Shown here piece by piece: positions 42,942 to 56,074 of a stretch of DNA of 64,000 nucleotides. Below the pieces are notes generated by a model. The model did not search any database. It was not told the origin of the DNA and worked only from the letters and a program-made list of their open reading frames with translations. The position numbers and the translations under genes are program-made. How positions within the stretch are numbered: position 1 is the first letter of the stretch; the number at the start of each line of letters is the position of its first letter. The stretch covers positions 1-64,000 of the forward strand of contig JAFXCV010000036.1 of assembly GCA_017521325.1 (NCBI GenBank), in the 5' to 3' direction. The stretch is from Oscillospiraceae bacterium. GTDB taxonomy: Bacteria > Bacillota > Clostridia > Oscillospirales > Ruminococcaceae.

Positions 42942-45773
42942 TCATTCGTGTTCGAGATAGGGGCGGAGGTATTTTCCGGTGTAGGAGGCAGGAACCTTTG
43001 CAACTTCTTCCGGAGTTCCCTGTGCAACAATTGTACCTCCGCCGTCACCGCCCTCGGGACCGAGGTCGATGATATGATCTGCCACCTTAATCACATGAAG
43101 GTTATGCTCGATGACAATCACAGTATTTCCGGCATCTGCAAGCTTTTGCAATACTTCGATCAGCCGATGGACATCGGCAGTATGCAGTCCCGTTGTCGGT
43201 TCATCAAGAATATAGACAGTTCGGCCCGTTGCACGCTTTGAAAGCTCGGTGGAAAGCTTCACTCTTTGCGCTTCGCCGCCGGAAAGCGTCGTGGCAGGCT
43301 GTCCGATCTTAATATAACCAAGACCAACTTCCTGCAATGTCTGCAGTTTGCGTGCGATCTTCGGTATATGCTCAAAGAACAACACGCCCTCATCCACAGT
43401 CATTTCCAAAACATCGTGGATGGATTTTCCTTTATAATGCACTTCCAGAGTTTCACGGTTATAGCGCTTACCCTTGCAGACTTCGCATGGTACATAAACG
43501 TCTGGCAGAAAGTGCATCTCTATTTTGAGAATACCATCACCCTCGCATGCTTCACATCTGCCGCCTTTGATGTTGAACGAGAATCTTCCTGCACTGTAAC
43601 CATGTGCCTTTGCACTGCTCGTCTGTGCAAACAGCGTGCGGATATCCGTAAATACGCCCGTATAGGTCGCAGGATTTGAGCGGGGCGTACGTCCGATGGG
43701 AGACTGGTCAATACAAATCACCTTATCAAGATGTTCCGTCCCTTCAATTCGTTTGCAGCGACCGCCCTTGATTTTTGCACGGTTCAATTTCGCAGCAAGA
43801 TGCTTGTAGAGGATTTCGTTAACAAGGGAGGATTTTCCCGAACCCGAAACACCTGTCACGCAGACGAGCTTTCCAAGGGGAAATTCCACGTCAAGATCAC
43901 GCAGGTTATGCTCGGATGCGCCAACCACACGCAGTACTTCACCACTTCCCTGCCGATGTGCTTCAGGAAGAGGAATCCGCTTTCTGCCGCTCAAGTATTG
44001 CCCTGTGATGGAATCCTTACATTCAAGCAGCTTCTGTGGTGTTCCGGCAAATACGATATTTCCGCCGTTCACACCGGCACCGGGACCGATATCCACAATA
44101 TAATCTGCCGCAAGCATGGTATCATCGTCATGCTCTACAACAATCAGTGTATTTCCAAGGTCACGAAGACGTTTCATCGTTGCAATGAGCATGTCATTGT
44201 CACGCTGGTGCAGACCAATACTCGGCTCATCGAGAATATAGAGTACGCCCACGAGGGAGGATCCAATCTGTGTGGCAAGGCGGATTCTCTGGCTCTCACC
44301 ACCCGAAAGTGTGCCGGAGGAGCGTGACAGGGTCAGATATTCCAGACCTACGCTTGTCAGAAAACCAAGACGATCGCAGATTTCTTTAATAATTCTTTCG
44401 CCGATAAAGCGTTCCTGCTCGGTCAGGGAAAGGTTTTGCAGGAATTCCAAAGAACGTTTAACAGGCATTTCTGTCAGTTCATGAATATTCACACCGCCAA
44501 CCGTAACAGACAGAATTTCGGGGCGAAGTCTTGCGCCATTGCATTTGTGACAGATCACTTCTCCCATATAGGTTTCAAGATCTGCCCGTGCATAAATACC
44601 GGTTGTTTCCTTGTAACGTCGTTCAAGATTGGGAATCACGCCTTCAAATTCTGCGTAATAGATTCCGCCGCCAAGGTGCTTGTTGCGGTGCAGAAGAAGC
44701 TTTTCTCCCTTTGTGCCATAAAGAAAGACGTTCAGAACATTTTCAGGGAGCTGATTAACAGGAGTATCCAGCGAAATCTTGTATTTCTCTGCGATGGCGT
44801 TATAATACATCATCGCAATCGAATCTTCCTCCAGATTATTCCATCCAGATGCGTGGATGGCGCCGCCTTTGATGCTAAGTTCCGGATTTGGGAGAATGAT
44901 ATCAGGATCAATGCGCTGGAATATTCCCAGTCCCGTACATTCCTCACAGGCTGCGTAAGGGTTATTGAACGAAAACATACGGGGTGTCAGTTCTTCCATG
45001 CTGATGTTATGCTCAGGGCAAGCATAATTCTGAGAAAATGACAGCATTTCCCCGCCAATCACATCCACATGGATGATGCCGCCCGTCAGCGAAGATACGG
45101 TTTCCAGACTATCCGTCAATCGGGAAGTAATCCCCTCTTTGATGACAAGACGATCAACAATGATTTCTATGGTATGCTTGTTATTCTTTTCAAGCTTGAT
45201 ATCCTCAGAAAGATCATACTGAATGCCGTCGATACGCACACGGACATAGCCGCTTTTTCTTGCACGTTCCAGTTCCTTGAGATGCTGTCCCTTTTTTCCA
45301 CGGATAATGGGGGCGAGCAGCTGAATTCTCGTGCCGTCCTCAAGCGACAGAATCTGATCGACAATTTCATCAATGGTCTGCTGTCGGATCTGTTTGCCAC
45401 AGACGGGGCAGTGGGGAATTCCGATTCGTGCGTAAAGCAGACGCAGATAATCGTAGATCTCCGTGACTGTTCCGACGGTGGAACGGGGATTTTTTGAGGT
45501 TGTTTTCTGATCAATGGAAATTGCAGGTGACAAGCCCTCAATGCTGTCCACATCGGGCTTTTCCATTTGACCGAGGAACTGCCTTGCATAGGAAGAAAGG
45601 CTTTCCACATAGCGGCGCTGTCCGTCAGCATAGAGCGTATCGAATGCAAGCGAGGATTTTCCCGATCCCGATAGTCCTGTCATCACCACAAGCTGATCAC
45701 GAGGAATGGTAATATCTATATTTTTCAGATTATGGACTCTTGCGCCCTTGATTACAATTTCATTTCTTATCAT
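42942..45773 (-). CDS. uvrA: Excinuclease ABC subunit A
   Basis: 943 aa from ATG at 45773 (AAGGATG upstream; an in-frame GTG at 45782 sits on that site). Two ABC ATPase modules: Walker [15 protein letters not shown] near 30 and [14 protein letters not shown] near 640; signature [15 protein letters not shown] and [13 protein letters not shown]. Zinc modules [16 protein letters not shown] and CEACEGDG...CEVCKGKRY. Damage-recognition subunit of nucleotide excision repair. Directly follows uvrB (37-nt gap). Confidence 0.98.
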   Translation of the reverse strand: MIRNEIVIKGARVHNLKNIDITIPRDQLVVMTGLSGSGKSSLAFDTLYADGQRRYVESLSSYARQFLGQMEKPDVDSIEGLSPAISIDQKTTSKNPRSTVGTVTEIYDYLRLLYARIGIPHCPVCGKQIRQQTIDEIVDQILSLEDGTRIQLLAPIIRGKKGQHLKELERARKSGYVRVRIDGIQYDLSEDIKLEKNNKHTIEIIVDRLVIKEGITSRLTDSLETVSSLTGGIIHVDVIGGEMLSFSQNYACPEHNISMEELTPRMFSFNNPYAACEECTGLGIFQRIDPDIILPNPELSIKGGAIHASGWNNLEEDSIAMMYYNAIAEKYKISLDTPVNQLPENVLNVFLYGTKGEKLLLHRNKHLGGGIYYAEFEGVIPNLERRYKETTGIYARADLETYMGEVICHKCNGARLRPEILSVTVGGVNIHELTEMPVKRSLEFLQNLSLTEQERFIGERIIKEICDRLGFLTSVGLEYLTLSRSSGTLSGGESQRIRLATQIGSSLVGVLYILDEPSIGLHQRDNDMLIATMKRLRDLGNTLIVVEHDDDTMLAADYIVDIGPGAGVNGGNIVFAGTPQKLLECKDSITGQYLSGRKRIPLPEAHRQGSGEVLRVVGASEHNLRDLDVEFPLGKLVCVTGVSGSGKSSLVNEILYKHLAAKLNRAKIKGGRCKRIEGTEHLDKVICIDQSPIGRTPRSNPATYTGVFTDIRTLFAQTSSAKAHGYSAGRFSFNIKGGRCEACEGDGILKIEMHFLPDVYVPCEVCKGKRYNRETLEVHYKGKSIHDVLEMTVDEGVLFFEHIPKIARKLQTLQEVGLGYIKIGQPATTLSGGEAQRVKLSTELSKRATGRTVYILDEPTTGLHTADVHRLIEVLQKLADAGNTVIVIEHNLHVIKVADHIIDLGPEGGDGGGTIVAQGTPEEVAKVPASYTGKYLRPYLEHE

Positions 45774-45810
45774 ATACTCCACATCCTTTCACACATAACA
45801 TGACGGAAAT

Positions 45811-47772
45811 TTATGATTCCTTAAGCTTTGCGATTTCATCTCGCAGGAATGCAGCATGCTCAAATTCCAGCATTTTCGCAGCTTCCTTCATTTGTGCTGT
45901 GAGTGTTTCGATCAGTTCCTGACGTTCCTTAGCAGACAGTTTCTTCTTTGCTGTTTTCTTCTCTACATCTTCCTTGCTGGTGATTTCGATGATCTCGTGT
46001 ACATCCTTGCGGATGGTCTGCGGAATAATGCCATGTTCTTCGTTGTATGCCATCTGCAGGGCACGACGGCGGTTTGTTTCACGGATTGCACGTTCCATTG
46101 AACCTGTTACAGTATCCGCATACATGATGACCTGTCCCTCGGCATTTCTCGCCGCACGGCCGATGGTCTGGATCATGGAGGTTTCACTTCTGAGGAAACC
46201 CTCCTTGTCTGCATCAAGAATTGCAACAAGAGAAACCTCGGGAATATCAAGTCCCTCACGCAACAGGTTGATGCCGACAAGGACGTCGAACTCTCCAAGA
46301 CGCAGGTCACGAATGATTTCCATACGTTCGATCGTATCAATATCATGATGGAGATAACGGACACGTACACCCATTTCTTCAAGAAACTTCGTCAGGTTTT
46401 CCGCCATTTTCTTCGTAAGCGTCGTGACAAGCACTCTTTCATTTTTTTCTGCACGGATTCGGATTTCCGAGAGAAGGTCGTCCATCTGTCCGTCAACGGG
46501 CTTGACAAGTATTTCAGGATCCACAAGTCCTGTCGGACGGATAACCTGTTCGACAACATGAGTGGACTGTTCCTTTTCAAATTCACCCGGCGTTGCACTG
46601 ACAAAAATCGCCTGATGGACATGCTTTTCAAATTCTGAAAATACCAGCGGACGGTTATCGTATGCACTCGGCAGACGGAAACCATATTCAACGAGTGTCG
46701 TTTTTCTTGCACGGTCACCCGCACTCATTGCACGCACCTGCGGCAGAGTCACATGACTTTCATCGACGATGAGCAGAAAATCCTCGGGAAAATGATCAAG
46801 CAGTGTATAAGGCACACTTCCCGGAGCACGTCTTGCAAGAACACGGGAATAATTCTCAATTCCGCTGCAAAATCCGATTTCACGAAGCATCTCAATGTCA
46901 TAATGCGTTCGTTGTGAAATACGCTGTGCTTCAATAAGCTTATGATTTTCAGTGAAATAGGCAACTCTCTGCGCAAGCTCCTCTTCGATATCTGCAATTG
47001 CCGCCTCCATTTTTTCATCACCGACCACATAATGGGATGCCGGAAAAATGGCTGCATGCTGCAAAACCGCTTCGACCTTTCCGGTCAGGGTATTGATTTC
47101 GCAGATTCGTTCAATCTCATCACCGAAATATTCTACACGGATGGCAGTTTCACTTGCATTTGAGGGGAATATCTCGATCGTGTCTCCTCTGACACGGAAT
47201 TTATTACGGGAAAAATCAATATCATTTCTTTCAAACTGAATATTCACCAGCTCACGCATCAGCTGCTCCATGGGCTTCTCCATGCCCATGCGGATGGAAA
47301 CAACCATATTACGATATTCCTCAGGACTACCGAGAGAATAGATGCAGGATACACTCGCAACGATGATGACATCACGCCGTTCCGCAAGCGCAGTTGTAGC
47401 AGAATGCCGCAGCTTGTCGATTTCATCATTGATGGAAGAATCCTTTTCGATATAGCTGTCCGTGCTCGGAACGTAAGCCTCGGGCTGATAGTAATCATAG
47501 TAGCTTACAAAATATTCTACTGCATTTTCAGGGAAAAACGCTTTGAATTCAGAGCAGAGCTGTGCAGCAAGAATTTTATTATGCGCAAGCACCAGCGTTG
47601 GTTTATTGACATTGGCAATGACATTTGCCATGGTGTATGTCTTACCGGAACCGGTAACGCCCAGCAGCGTCTGAACTCTGTCGCCGTTCAGTATTCCCTT
47701 TGTCAATGCATCAATCGCCTTGGGCTGATCGCCTGCAGGCTGGTATGGTGCATGCAGCTTAAAACTGTCCAT
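45811..47772 (-). CDS. uvrB: Excinuclease ABC subunit B
   Basis: 653 aa. N-terminal Walker [17 protein letters not shown], beta-hairpin region [25 protein letters not shown], helicase motifs [10 protein letters not shown] and [36 protein letters not shown], and a C-terminal UVR domain ([20 protein letters not shown]) that binds UvrC. Start ATG at 47772 with AAAGGAG. Operon radC-uvrB-uvrA. I did not recognise a LexA box in front of it; the transcript more likely begins upstream of radC. Confidence 0.98.
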   Translation of the reverse strand: MDSFKLHAPYQPAGDQPKAIDALTKGILNGDRVQTLLGVTGSGKTYTMANVIANVNKPTLVLAHNKILAAQLCSEFKAFFPENAVEYFVSYYDYYQPEAYVPSTDSYIEKDSSINDEIDKLRHSATTALAERRDVIIVASVSCIYSLGSPEEYRNMVVSIRMGMEKPMEQLMRELVNIQFERNDIDFSRNKFRVRGDTIEIFPSNASETAIRVEYFGDEIERICEINTLTGKVEAVLQHAAIFPASHYVVGDEKMEAAIADIEEELAQRVAYFTENHKLIEAQRISQRTHYDIEMLREIGFCSGIENYSRVLARRAPGSVPYTLLDHFPEDFLLIVDESHVTLPQVRAMSAGDRARKTTLVEYGFRLPSAYDNRPLVFSEFEKHVHQAIFVSATPGEFEKEQSTHVVEQVIRPTGLVDPEILVKPVDGQMDDLLSEIRIRAEKNERVLVTTLTKKMAENLTKFLEEMGVRVRYLHHDIDTIERMEIIRDLRLGEFDVLVGINLLREGLDIPEVSLVAILDADKEGFLRSETSMIQTIGRAARNAEGQVIMYADTVTGSMERAIRETNRRRALQMAYNEEHGIIPQTIRKDVHEIIEITSKEDVEKKTAKKKLSAKERQELIETLTAQMKEAAKMLEFEHAAFLRDEIAKLKES

Positions 47773-47805
47773 ATGCTTTGCTCCTTTCAGTAAATCTGTA
47801 TAAGT

Positions 47806-48501
47806 TTATGCTCCGCTGAACGTGCAGCCACATTCAAGCATGGAAATACTCTTGCCGTCTGCGACAATAATGTGGTCCACGAGATGCATCCTCACATTTT
47901 CAAGCAGACGACGGATGGATTCTGTGACTCTGATATCCTCATAGGATGCGACCGCAATTCCTTTTGGGTGATTATGTGCCAGAACAAACGTGGTACAGCC
48001 GGATGCCAGTGCGATACGCATGAGCTTCTGGGGATCAATCTGTACCTGATCGGGGCTTCCTGTTGCAAGTGTATATAGACTGTGCAGGCGCCAATGATCG
48101 GTAAGACAACCGAGAAGTATCACTTCCTCTGAGCGTGTACCCAGTTCCTTTAGGAAATAGCTGCATCGTGCTTCTGACTTTTTCAAGGACACACTTATAC
48201 GATCGTTACCATAGTATTTTCTTGCAATTTCAGGCATGAGCTTGATCAGCATCGCTGCACGTTCACCAATGCCGTTAACTTGTATCAGTTCCTCATATTC
48301 AGCGTCAAATACCGCACTGAGCGTGCCGAAACGCTGCAGGAGAAGATGCCCGAGATCATTGGTGTTCTTCTGCGCATACACATAAAACAAAAGAAACTCC
48401 AAAATCTCATGATCTGAAAACCCTTCCAATCCATTTTTATGGAACCGTTCACGCATTCGTTCTCTGTGACCGGCATGGGGATTCATCTTCTTTTCGGACA
48501 C
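47806..48501 (-). CDS. radC: RadC-family JAB-domain protein
   Basis: 231 aa from GTG at 48501, 7 nt after AGGAGG. Helix-hairpin-helix region LIQVNGIGERAAMLIKL near 70-90, then the JAB/MPN+ metalloprotease-like motif HNHPKGIAVASYEDIR (H-x-H...S-x-x-D). Historically called a repair protein, but the biochemical role of RadC is unsettled. Here it leads the uvrB-uvrA operon, which supports a DNA-metabolism link. Confidence 0.88.
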   Translation of the reverse strand: MSEKKMNPHAGHRERMRERFHKNGLEGFSDHEILEFLLFYVYAQKNTNDLGHLLLQRFGTLSAVFDAEYEELIQVNGIGERAAMLIKLMPEIARKYYGNDRISVSLKKSEARCSYFLKELGTRSEEVILLGCLTDHWRLHSLYTLATGSPDQVQIDPQKLMRIALASGCTTFVLAHNHPKGIAVASYEDIRVTESIRRLLENVRMHLVDHIIVADGKSISMLECGCTFSGA

Positions 48502-48562
48502 ATTATCACCTCCTTGATTTGAAAATATTTGATTTCCTCTTTTCAAAAAGGGAAAAGTATGC

Positions 48563-48568
48563 TATAAT
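48563..48568 (+). promoter_or_regulatory. -10 element for the pseudouridine synthase gene
   Basis: TATAAT at 48563-48568 preceded by TATGC (extended -10), 37 nt before the gene start. The -35 is poor (TTTTCA around 48540). It is in the 103-nt divergent region shared with radC. Confidence 0.5.
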
Positions 48569-48604
48569 AATACATAACAACTCCGAACAAAGAAAGGAAC
48601 CGCT

Positions 48605-49558
48605 ATGCGAACGATCACCATCGGAATCAATGACGCAGGTCAGAGGCTTGACAAGTTTCTGATGAAGCTTCTTCCCGATATGCCCAAAAGCCTGCTGTAT
48701 AAACTTATCCGCAAAAAGGATATCCGCTGCAACGGCACACGCTGCAAGGGAACGGAAATTCTACAGAAGGATGATGTCCTGACGCTTTATATCAAGGATG
48801 AATTTTTCAAATCAGAAACATCGCATACATTTTTTCGGGCAAGCGGTAAAATCCGTGTCATCTATGAGGACAGTGACATTCTCATTGTTTACAAACCCAA
48901 GGGGATGTATGCACATGGCGGAAACGACAGGCATGCCGTTTCGCTGATTGCCGAAATTCAGAAATATCTGTTTGACAAAGGAGAATATCAGCCTGATCTG
49001 GAGCAGACTTTCTCCCCTGCCCTTTGCAACAGAATTGACCGCAACACGGAGGGGCTTGTCATCGCTGCAAAAAATGCACAGGCACTGCGTACCATGAATG
49101 AAGCCATCAGGGACAGAAAGGTAGATAAATCCTACCTTGCTGTCACAAGCGCTCCCCTGCCGAAGAAGTTGGACACATGCACGGCATGGCTGAAGAAAGA
49201 AAGCGGCCAGAACATGGTAGAAATCAGAGTCAAATGTCCCGACAAAAACTGGCAGAAAATCTGCACACGCTATCATGTCCTTGCACAGAACGGCAGATAT
49301 CAGCTGGTTCACATTGATTTACTGACGGGACGTACGCACCAGATTCGTGCGCATCTGGCATATCTGGGCGCTCCCTTGCTTGGGGATCCGAAATATGGTG
49401 CAAAACATCGCAGCAATGAAGAAAACCAGTGCCTTTGTGCTTACATGCTCAGATTTACGGGTTTTTCAAACACAGCTCTTTCCCATCTTGATGGCAAAGA
49501 AATCCGATGTGAGCTGCCTGATTTTGCAGGAAAATATTTCCCCAATACAAAGCTTTAA
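48605..49558 (+). CDS. RluA-family pseudouridine synthase
   Basis: 317 aa. S4 RNA-binding domain ~8-70 (GQRLDKFLMKLLPDMPKSLLYKLIRKKDIRCNG), then the synthase domain: catalytic Asp in CNRIDRNTEGLVIAA, and LTGRTHQIRAHLAYLGAPLLGDPKYG. It isomerises uridine in rRNA or tRNA; RluC/RluD-type specificity cannot be separated from sequence alone. Single gene on the plus strand with its own promoter and terminator. Confidence 0.92.
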   Translation: MRTITIGINDAGQRLDKFLMKLLPDMPKSLLYKLIRKKDIRCNGTRCKGTEILQKDDVLTLYIKDEFFKSETSHTFFRASGKIRVIYEDSDILIVYKPKGMYAHGGNDRHAVSLIAEIQKYLFDKGEYQPDLEQTFSPALCNRIDRNTEGLVIAAKNAQALRTMNEAIRDRKVDKSYLAVTSAPLPKKLDTCTAWLKKESGQNMVEIRVKCPDKNWQKICTRYHVLAQNGRYQLVHIDLLTGRTHQIRAHLAYLGAPLLGDPKYGAKHRSNEENQCLCAYMLRFTGFSNTALSHLDGKEIRCELPDFAGKYFPNTKL

Positions 49559-49580
49559 AATACAACCAAGTCTTCATTGC

Positions 49581-49613
49581 AATGCCGGAATATTACTTCC
49601 GGCATTATTTTTA
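49581..49613 (+). terminator. Terminator of the pseudouridine synthase gene
   Basis: 10-bp stem AATGCCGGAA (49581-49590) with TTCCGGCATT (49597-49606), 6-nt loop, followed by ATTTTTATT. It lies between convergent genes; the minus-strand side has no T tract. Confidence 0.87.
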
Positions 49614-50912
49614 TTTCTTGGCGGATTTTTGCGATTGAGAGGCTTCTACTGATTCGGGAGCTGTTTGCTCTGGTTTTTTCGGTTTATCGGAATCGACAGG
49701 CTCCATATAGGAAGCGGTATCTGCCGACATTCCCTTTGCTTCCAGTCTGACGCTGACAAATTCACTGCAGATAGAGTAGATCACGGCAAACATGGGCGAT
49801 GCAATAATCATGCCGAACAGACCGAACAGACCACCGCCGATAAATACCGCAGACATAATCCAGAATGCGGAAAGTCCGAGCTGATCGCCCAGAATCTTCG
49901 GAGCGATGATGTTACCGTCGATCTGCTGGAGAACGATGACAAAAATCAAAAAAATCAATGCTTTGCCCGGTGAGAACAACAGCACCAGAAGGAATGACGG
50001 AATGGAACCGATATAAGGACCAAAAATCGGGATCGCATTGGTCAAGGCAAGCACGACACTGATGAGCAGTGCGTAGGGCATGCCCGTCACTTGCAGGAAA
50101 ATGAAAGAAACAATGCCGATAAGTGTGCAGTCAAGTGCTACTCCCGTGAAATATCCAATGAATTTCTTATTAACGTTTGATACAAATTTGAAAACACGCT
50201 TTGCCATACTTGCAGAACAAACAGCGCAGACAAGCTTTCTGGACTGCGCAAGGAAAATTTCCTTGCTGTAGAGCAGATAAATGGATACAATCACACCGAG
50301 AAATGCATTTTTAACGGCATTGAGTACGCTCATCAGTCCATTGGTAAGATTTGCAAGTAATCCATCCTGTGAGAATAGTTTATCAAGATTCAGTTCAAAC
50401 CGTTCGAGCATGCCAAGAAGCATAACCTCCAGATTTTCAAAGCTTGGCAGAATATCTTTACCGAGAAATGCAGTTTTTTCGGAAATCAGATCAAATACTG
50501 AACGGATCTTCAGTTCCATCTGATGCAGGAATTCAGGATCCTGCACACGTTCACTAATGCTCTGGATATTGGTGATAATTTCCGGAATAATGGTGGCAAT
50601 CAAAGCTGCCAATGCAGACAGAAGAAGAAGCACACAGATGCCAACGGAAAGACCACGAACAAGATGCTTGTGTTCCTTTTTGCGGTTGATTACCTTGCCA
50701 AGGAGAATTTCACACTTTTTTACCAAAGGGTTGAGCAGATAGGCAATCACAAAACCCCAGATGATGGGTGAGCTGACGCCGATAATTTTGGAAAATGCGG
50801 TTGAAAAAATTTCGATACGGAATGCGACCATGACCAATAAAAGACAGATCGCAAATACAATCACCGCATATGCCGCTATGGTATTATACTTGGAATTGAA
50901 TTGAAATTTCAT
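49611..50912 (-). CDS. AI-2E family transporter
   Basis: 433 aa, about seven to eight membrane helices. VVLALTNAIPIFGPYIGSIPSFLL and LQQIDGNIIAPKILGDQLGLSAFWIM are the signature of the AI-2E/PerM transporter superfamily. A ~40-residue charged, low-complexity C-terminal tail (KPKKPEQTAPESVEASQSQKSAKK region) is cytoplasmic. Substrate unknown; family members export AI-2 or act as Na+/H+ antiporters. ATG behind GGAGGAC, 20 nt after ligA, so co-transcribed with it. Confidence 0.87.
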   Translation of the reverse strand: MKFQFNSKYNTIAAYAVIVFAICLLLVMVAFRIEIFSTAFSKIIGVSSPIIWGFVIAYLLNPLVKKCEILLGKVINRKKEHKHLVRGLSVGICVLLLLSALAALIATIIPEIITNIQSISERVQDPEFLHQMELKIRSVFDLISEKTAFLGKDILPSFENLEVMLLGMLERFELNLDKLFSQDGLLANLTNGLMSVLNAVKNAFLGVIVSIYLLYSKEIFLAQSRKLVCAVCSASMAKRVFKFVSNVNKKFIGYFTGVALDCTLIGIVSFIFLQVTGMPYALLISVVLALTNAIPIFGPYIGSIPSFLLVLLFSPGKALIFLIFVIVLQQIDGNIIAPKILGDQLGLSAFWIMSAVFIGGGLFGLFGMIIASPMFAVIYSICSEFVSVRLEAKGMSADTASYMEPVDSDKPKKPEQTAPESVEASQSQKSAKK

Positions 50913-50932
50913 AGATGTCCTCCATCTGGTTA

Positions 50933-52954
<2,022 letters not shown>

Positions 52955-52958
52955 TTAT

Positions 52959-52987
52959 ATTATAGCACATTTGCAGGAAGATAGCAA
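52959..52987 (-). promoter_or_regulatory. Promoter of ligA
   Basis: Minus strand TTGCTA (52982-52987), 17-nt spacer, TATAAT (52959-52964), with TGTGC before the -10. Confidence 0.72.
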
Positions 52988-53010
52988 ACATTTTTTCAAA
53001 TTTTAACAGA

Positions 53011-53051
53011 AATGCAAAAATTCCTGCCGCAGCTTCTGCTATGGCAGGAAT
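53011..53051 (-). terminator. Terminator of the histidine operon
   Basis: 9-bp stem ATTCCTGCC (53020-53028) with GGCAGGAAT (53043-53051), followed on the minus strand by TTTTGCATTT. It begins 6 nt after the hisI stop codon. Confidence 0.8.
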
Positions 53052-53056
53052 CCTAT

Positions 53057-53401
53057 TTATGCTTCTTCTCCGTAAATCTGCTTAAAGAAGCAGGTACGGG
53101 AACCGGTATGGCAGGCAGGGCCTGTCTGATTCACGAAAACCAACAGTGTATCGTCATCGCAGTCACTGAAAATGGATACAACTTTCTGGAGGTGACCACT
53201 TGTTGCGCCCTTGTTCCAGAGTTCCTGACGGGAACGGCTCCAGTACCATGTATAGCCTGTTTCCAGTGTTTTTTTCAGACTCTCACGGTTCATGTAAGCA
53301 AGCATCAGCACATCCTTGTTATCCGCATCTACTGCAATGGCAGGGATGAGATCTGCTTTCACAAAGTATTTGTCGAGATCGTTAAAATTTACTGGCACCA
53401 T
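53057..53401 (-). CDS. hisI: Phosphoribosyl-AMP cyclohydrolase
   Basis: 114 aa. Opens the adenine ring of PR-AMP in step 3 of histidine synthesis. Motifs [28 protein letters not shown] and the metal-binding [12 protein letters not shown]...[13 protein letters not shown] are diagnostic. It stops right after the cyclohydrolase domain: there is no fused HisE pyrophosphatase, and no separate hisE is visible in the window. Last gene of the his operon. Confidence 0.95.
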   Translation of the reverse strand: MVPVNFNDLDKYFVKADLIPAIAVDADNKDVLMLAYMNRESLKKTLETGYTWYWSRSRQELWNKGATSGHLQKVVSIFSDCDDDTLLVFVNQTGPACHTGSRTCFFKQIYGEEA

Positions 53402-53423
53402 ATTTTCCCTACTTTCATTCTAA

Positions 53424-53783
53424 TCATAAATTTTCTCTTTCAAGAAATTCATTTTCAAGTTTTTCAAAATCAATCCCATATCTTTCCTCAAGAGCATTAA
53501 GTAAATCTCGAATTCCAAGACCAATATAAAGATGATTTGAACCAAAACGATACATCATTGATTTTACAGTATTTTCTGAAATATAGGTAGCATTTTTCGA
53601 CACGTTACCTCTAAATTTTTTCAACTCAGTATCCTCTGGCTTATCTAAAGCACAAACTGGATAACGAAATTCACAGCCTTCTGTATCAGCCCATCCATCA
53701 TATGAGTTGGGGTTATAACACTGATTTCCAATATTATACTCAAGCAAACAAATTAATTTTGAAGTTTTTTCATTTAATTTCAT
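53424..53783 (-). CDS. Uncharacterised protein inserted in the his operon
   Basis: 119 aa, soluble. CYNPNSYDGWADTEGCEFRYPVC is Cys- and aromatic-rich; ISENTVKSMMYRFGSNHLYIGLGIRDLLNALEERYGIDFEKLENEF is helical. No family recognised. It is distinctly more A/T-rich than hisF and hisI on either side, which suggests a late arrival. A GGAG site (AAGGAG) precedes its ATG at 53783. Confidence 0.62.
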   Translation of the reverse strand: MKLNEKTSKLICLLEYNIGNQCYNPNSYDGWADTEGCEFRYPVCALDKPEDTELKKFRGNVSKNATYISENTVKSMMYRFGSNHLYIGLGIRDLLNALEERYGIDFEKLENEFLERENL

Positions 53784-53812
53784 AGTATACTCCTTTTATA
53801 CGACTAAGGCAA

Positions 53813-54568
53813 TCATCTTACAATAATCCCCTTGATGCGGCAGTCATCCTTCACCTGACCAACAGTGAGTTCCTTGAAATGGAACAGAGATGCGGCAAGT
53901 GCTGCGGAGCAGTCTGTTTTCTGGAAAGCCTCTGCAAAATCGCCGAGCTTTCCTGCACCGCCGCTTGCAATAACAGGGATATTCACAGCATCGACCACAG
54001 CCTTAAGCATGGGAAGATCAAATCCGCCTTTTACGCCGTCGGTGTCGATGGAATTAAGGCAAATCTCGCCTGCACCAAGCTGTTCAACGGTTTTCACCCA
54101 GTCAAGCAGATCCATCTGCATGTCGATTCTGCCGCCATTGATGTAGACAGTCCAGTTACCTGCTGTGGTTTTCTTTGCGTCAATGCCGACACAGATGCAC
54201 TGGCTGCCGAAAATATCGGCACCGTCCTTGATGAGCTGCGGATTCTGCACCGCCTGAGAATTAACGGAAACCTTGTCCGCACCTGCACGGAGTGTTTCAC
54301 GGATGTCATCTACGGTTTTGATGCCGCCGCCGACTGTCAGCGGAACAAACACACGCTTTGCGGTTTCACGAACGACATCGAGCATAACGCCTCTTCCTTC
54401 ATGGGAAGCAGTGATATCATAGAACACGATTTCGTCCGCACCCTGTTTGTTGTATTCCGCAGCGCATTCCACAGGATCACCGACCTCTCGGATTCCCTCG
54501 AAATTTACGCCCTTTACAACCTTACCATTACGCACGTCAAGACAAGGAATGATTCGTTTTGCAAGCAT
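53813..54568 (-). CDS. hisF: Imidazole glycerol phosphate synthase subunit HisF
   Basis: 251 aa from ATG at 54568 behind AGGAGG; the frame extends upstream inside hisA. TIM barrel with [20 protein letters not shown] (catalytic Asp11), [13 protein letters not shown] and SIDTDG (catalytic Asp130 region), [12 protein letters not shown]. Cyclase subunit that uses ammonia from HisH to form IGP and AICAR. Starts 1 nt after the hisA stop. Confidence 0.97.
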   Translation of the reverse strand: MLAKRIIPCLDVRNGKVVKGVNFEGIREVGDPVECAAEYNKQGADEIVFYDITASHEGRGVMLDVVRETAKRVFVPLTVGGGIKTVDDIRETLRAGADKVSVNSQAVQNPQLIKDGADIFGSQCICVGIDAKKTTAGNWTVYINGGRIDMQMDLLDWVKTVEQLGAGEICLNSIDTDGVKGGFDLPMLKAVVDAVNIPVIASGGAGKLGDFAEAFQKTDCSAALAASLFHFKELTVGQVKDDCRIKGIIVR

Positions 54569-54569
54569 A

Positions 54570-55289
54570 TTAGCCCTCCTTTGTATAAGCGACCGCCTCT
54601 GCAAGTGACAGTGTTCCCTGATAGATGGACTTACCGCAGATTGTTCCATAGAGTCCCATCTTGCTGCATGCAATGATATCATCCATGGTATGTACACCGC
54701 CGCTTGCTATAATATTACAGCCAACTGCATCATGAAGTGCCGAGAGCTGTTCCCGGTTCACGCCGCTGAGCGTACCGTCTTTGGAAATATCGGTAAAGAT
54801 AATGGTTTTTACACCCATCTTTTCCATTTCCTTTGCAAGGGAAATATAGTCCACAGTGGAGGAATCGAGCCATCCCTCGACTGCGACGAAGCCATTCATA
54901 GCGTCGATCCCAACTGCAACACGCTCACCGTAAGCCTTGACTGCTTCTTCAACAAGCGCAGGATTTTTGAGCGCAACCGAACCGAGAATGACTCTGGATA
55001 CGCCATTTGCAAGGTAGTATTCCATGGTTTCCATGGTACGGATGCCGCCGCCGACTTCCACTTTCAGGGAAGTATTTTTTGCTACATCCAGAAAAATATC
55101 GGTATTGACGGGCTTTGCGTCCCTAGCACCGTCAAGGTCTACCATGTGAATCCATTCTGCACCGGCTTCGATGAAGCTTTTTGCAGTCTGCATATAGTCC
55201 TCTGCGACCTTATGGGCAGTGCCGTAGTCACCACGGACAAGACGGACACAGTTGCCGTCCTTGATGTCAATTGCGGGTAAAATAATCAT
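54570..55289 (-). CDS. hisA: ProFAR isomerase (HisA)
   Basis: 239 aa. TIM barrel related to His[24 protein letters not shown] carries the first catalytic Asp, [15 protein letters not shown] binds phosphate, and [12 protein letters not shown] carries the second Asp. Isomerises ProFAR to PRFAR. Separated from hisH upstream by a cupin gene and a small orphan gene. Confidence 0.96.
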   Translation of the reverse strand: MIILPAIDIKDGNCVRLVRGDYGTAHKVAEDYMQTAKSFIEAGAEWIHMVDLDGARDAKPVNTDIFLDVAKNTSLKVEVGGGIRTMETMEYYLANGVSRVILGSVALKNPALVEEAVKAYGERVAVGIDAMNGFVAVEGWLDSSTVDYISLAKEMEKMGVKTIIFTDISKDGTLSGVNREQLSALHDAVGCNIIASGGVHTMDDIIACSKMGLYGTICGKSIYQGTLSLAEAVAYTKEG

Positions 55290-55407
55290 AGTTTATTTTC
55301 CTTTACTCATTGTATTCTTTCCTAATAACATTTTTGGAAATGGAAAACTCACATTTCTGCGTAAGTGTGCAACATTCACAGATGCAGGGAATAGGAGGGT
55401 TCACACT

Positions 55408-55656
55408 TTACCCTTTACTCCCTTTTGTTTTGTTGTAGAATTCAATCATTTTATCTATTATAATATCTTCTTCGAATACTGGCTGAGAATAATCACTTTT
55501 CGACATTGAACCACCAATGCTTCTACCCAAATCTGTTATTTTCCAAGATCCCATTTTGTCCTTAAAGACAATACCCATATCTTCCCAAATATCATAAACA
55601 TCTTTGGAGGTATAACCGACCAATAGCTGTGCAATAAATTTTGCTGATTTTTTCAT
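55408..55656 (-). CDS. Small uncharacterised protein inserted in the his operon
   Basis: 82 aa, no membrane segment. MKKSAKFIAQLLVGYTSKDVYDIWEDMGIVFKDKMGSWKITDLGR could be a winged-helix-like fold (strand WKITDLGR after helices) but no family is certain. A/T-rich relative to hisA and hisH. It starts 21 nt after the cupin gene; 118 nt separate it from hisA, with no gene or clear regulatory signal in that gap. Confidence 0.55.
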   Translation of the reverse strand: MKKSAKFIAQLLVGYTSKDVYDIWEDMGIVFKDKMGSWKITDLGRSIGGSMSKSDYSQPVFEEDIIIDKMIEFYNKTKGSKG

Positions 55657-55677
55657 AATATGTCCTCATTTTAAAGT

Positions 55678-56043
55678 TTACTTCTCCTCCCCATACGCAT
55701 ACCCAAAATGAATGGGCGGTGCGGTAACAGAAAGATAGACAAATTCGGAATCGCCGTCATTGCGCAGACCATGGATGTCCGTGTCGGCAAAACGCACGAC
55801 ATCCCCAGCAGTAAATGCCTGTTCTGCGTCCTCTGCAAGGAGGAGTGTGCCATTTCCTTTCAGAGCATACCAGATCTGTTCGGAGGCTTCATGCATATGT
55901 CGTGGCTGAGATGCACCGACTTCCAGATGCACTTCCGTGATGGTCACACGTTTACTTTCGGAATTATCGGGGTTGAGCAATTGTCGGGATACAACACCGG
56001 GGTTAGCAAGACTTTTAATGGTATCGGATTTGATGAATTCCAT
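55678..56043 (-). CDS. Cupin-domain protein
   Basis: 121 aa from ATG at 56043 with AGGAGGT upstream. Cupin motif 1 as PRHMHEASEQIWYALKGNGT (two His and a Glu as metal ligands) and motif 2 as FTAGDVVRFADTDIHGLRN. Single-barrel cupins have varied roles: isomerase, dioxygenase, sensor. The location between hisH and hisA suggests, but does not show, a link with histidine metabolism. Confidence 0.8.
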   Translation of the reverse strand: MEFIKSDTIKSLANPGVVSRQLLNPDNSESKRVTITEVHLEVGASQPRHMHEASEQIWYALKGNGTLLLAEDAEQAFTAGDVVRFADTDIHGLRNDGDSEFVYLSVTAPPIHFGYAYGEEK

Positions 56044-56074
56044 AAAAATGACCTCCTGAAAAATTGCTGGCAAA

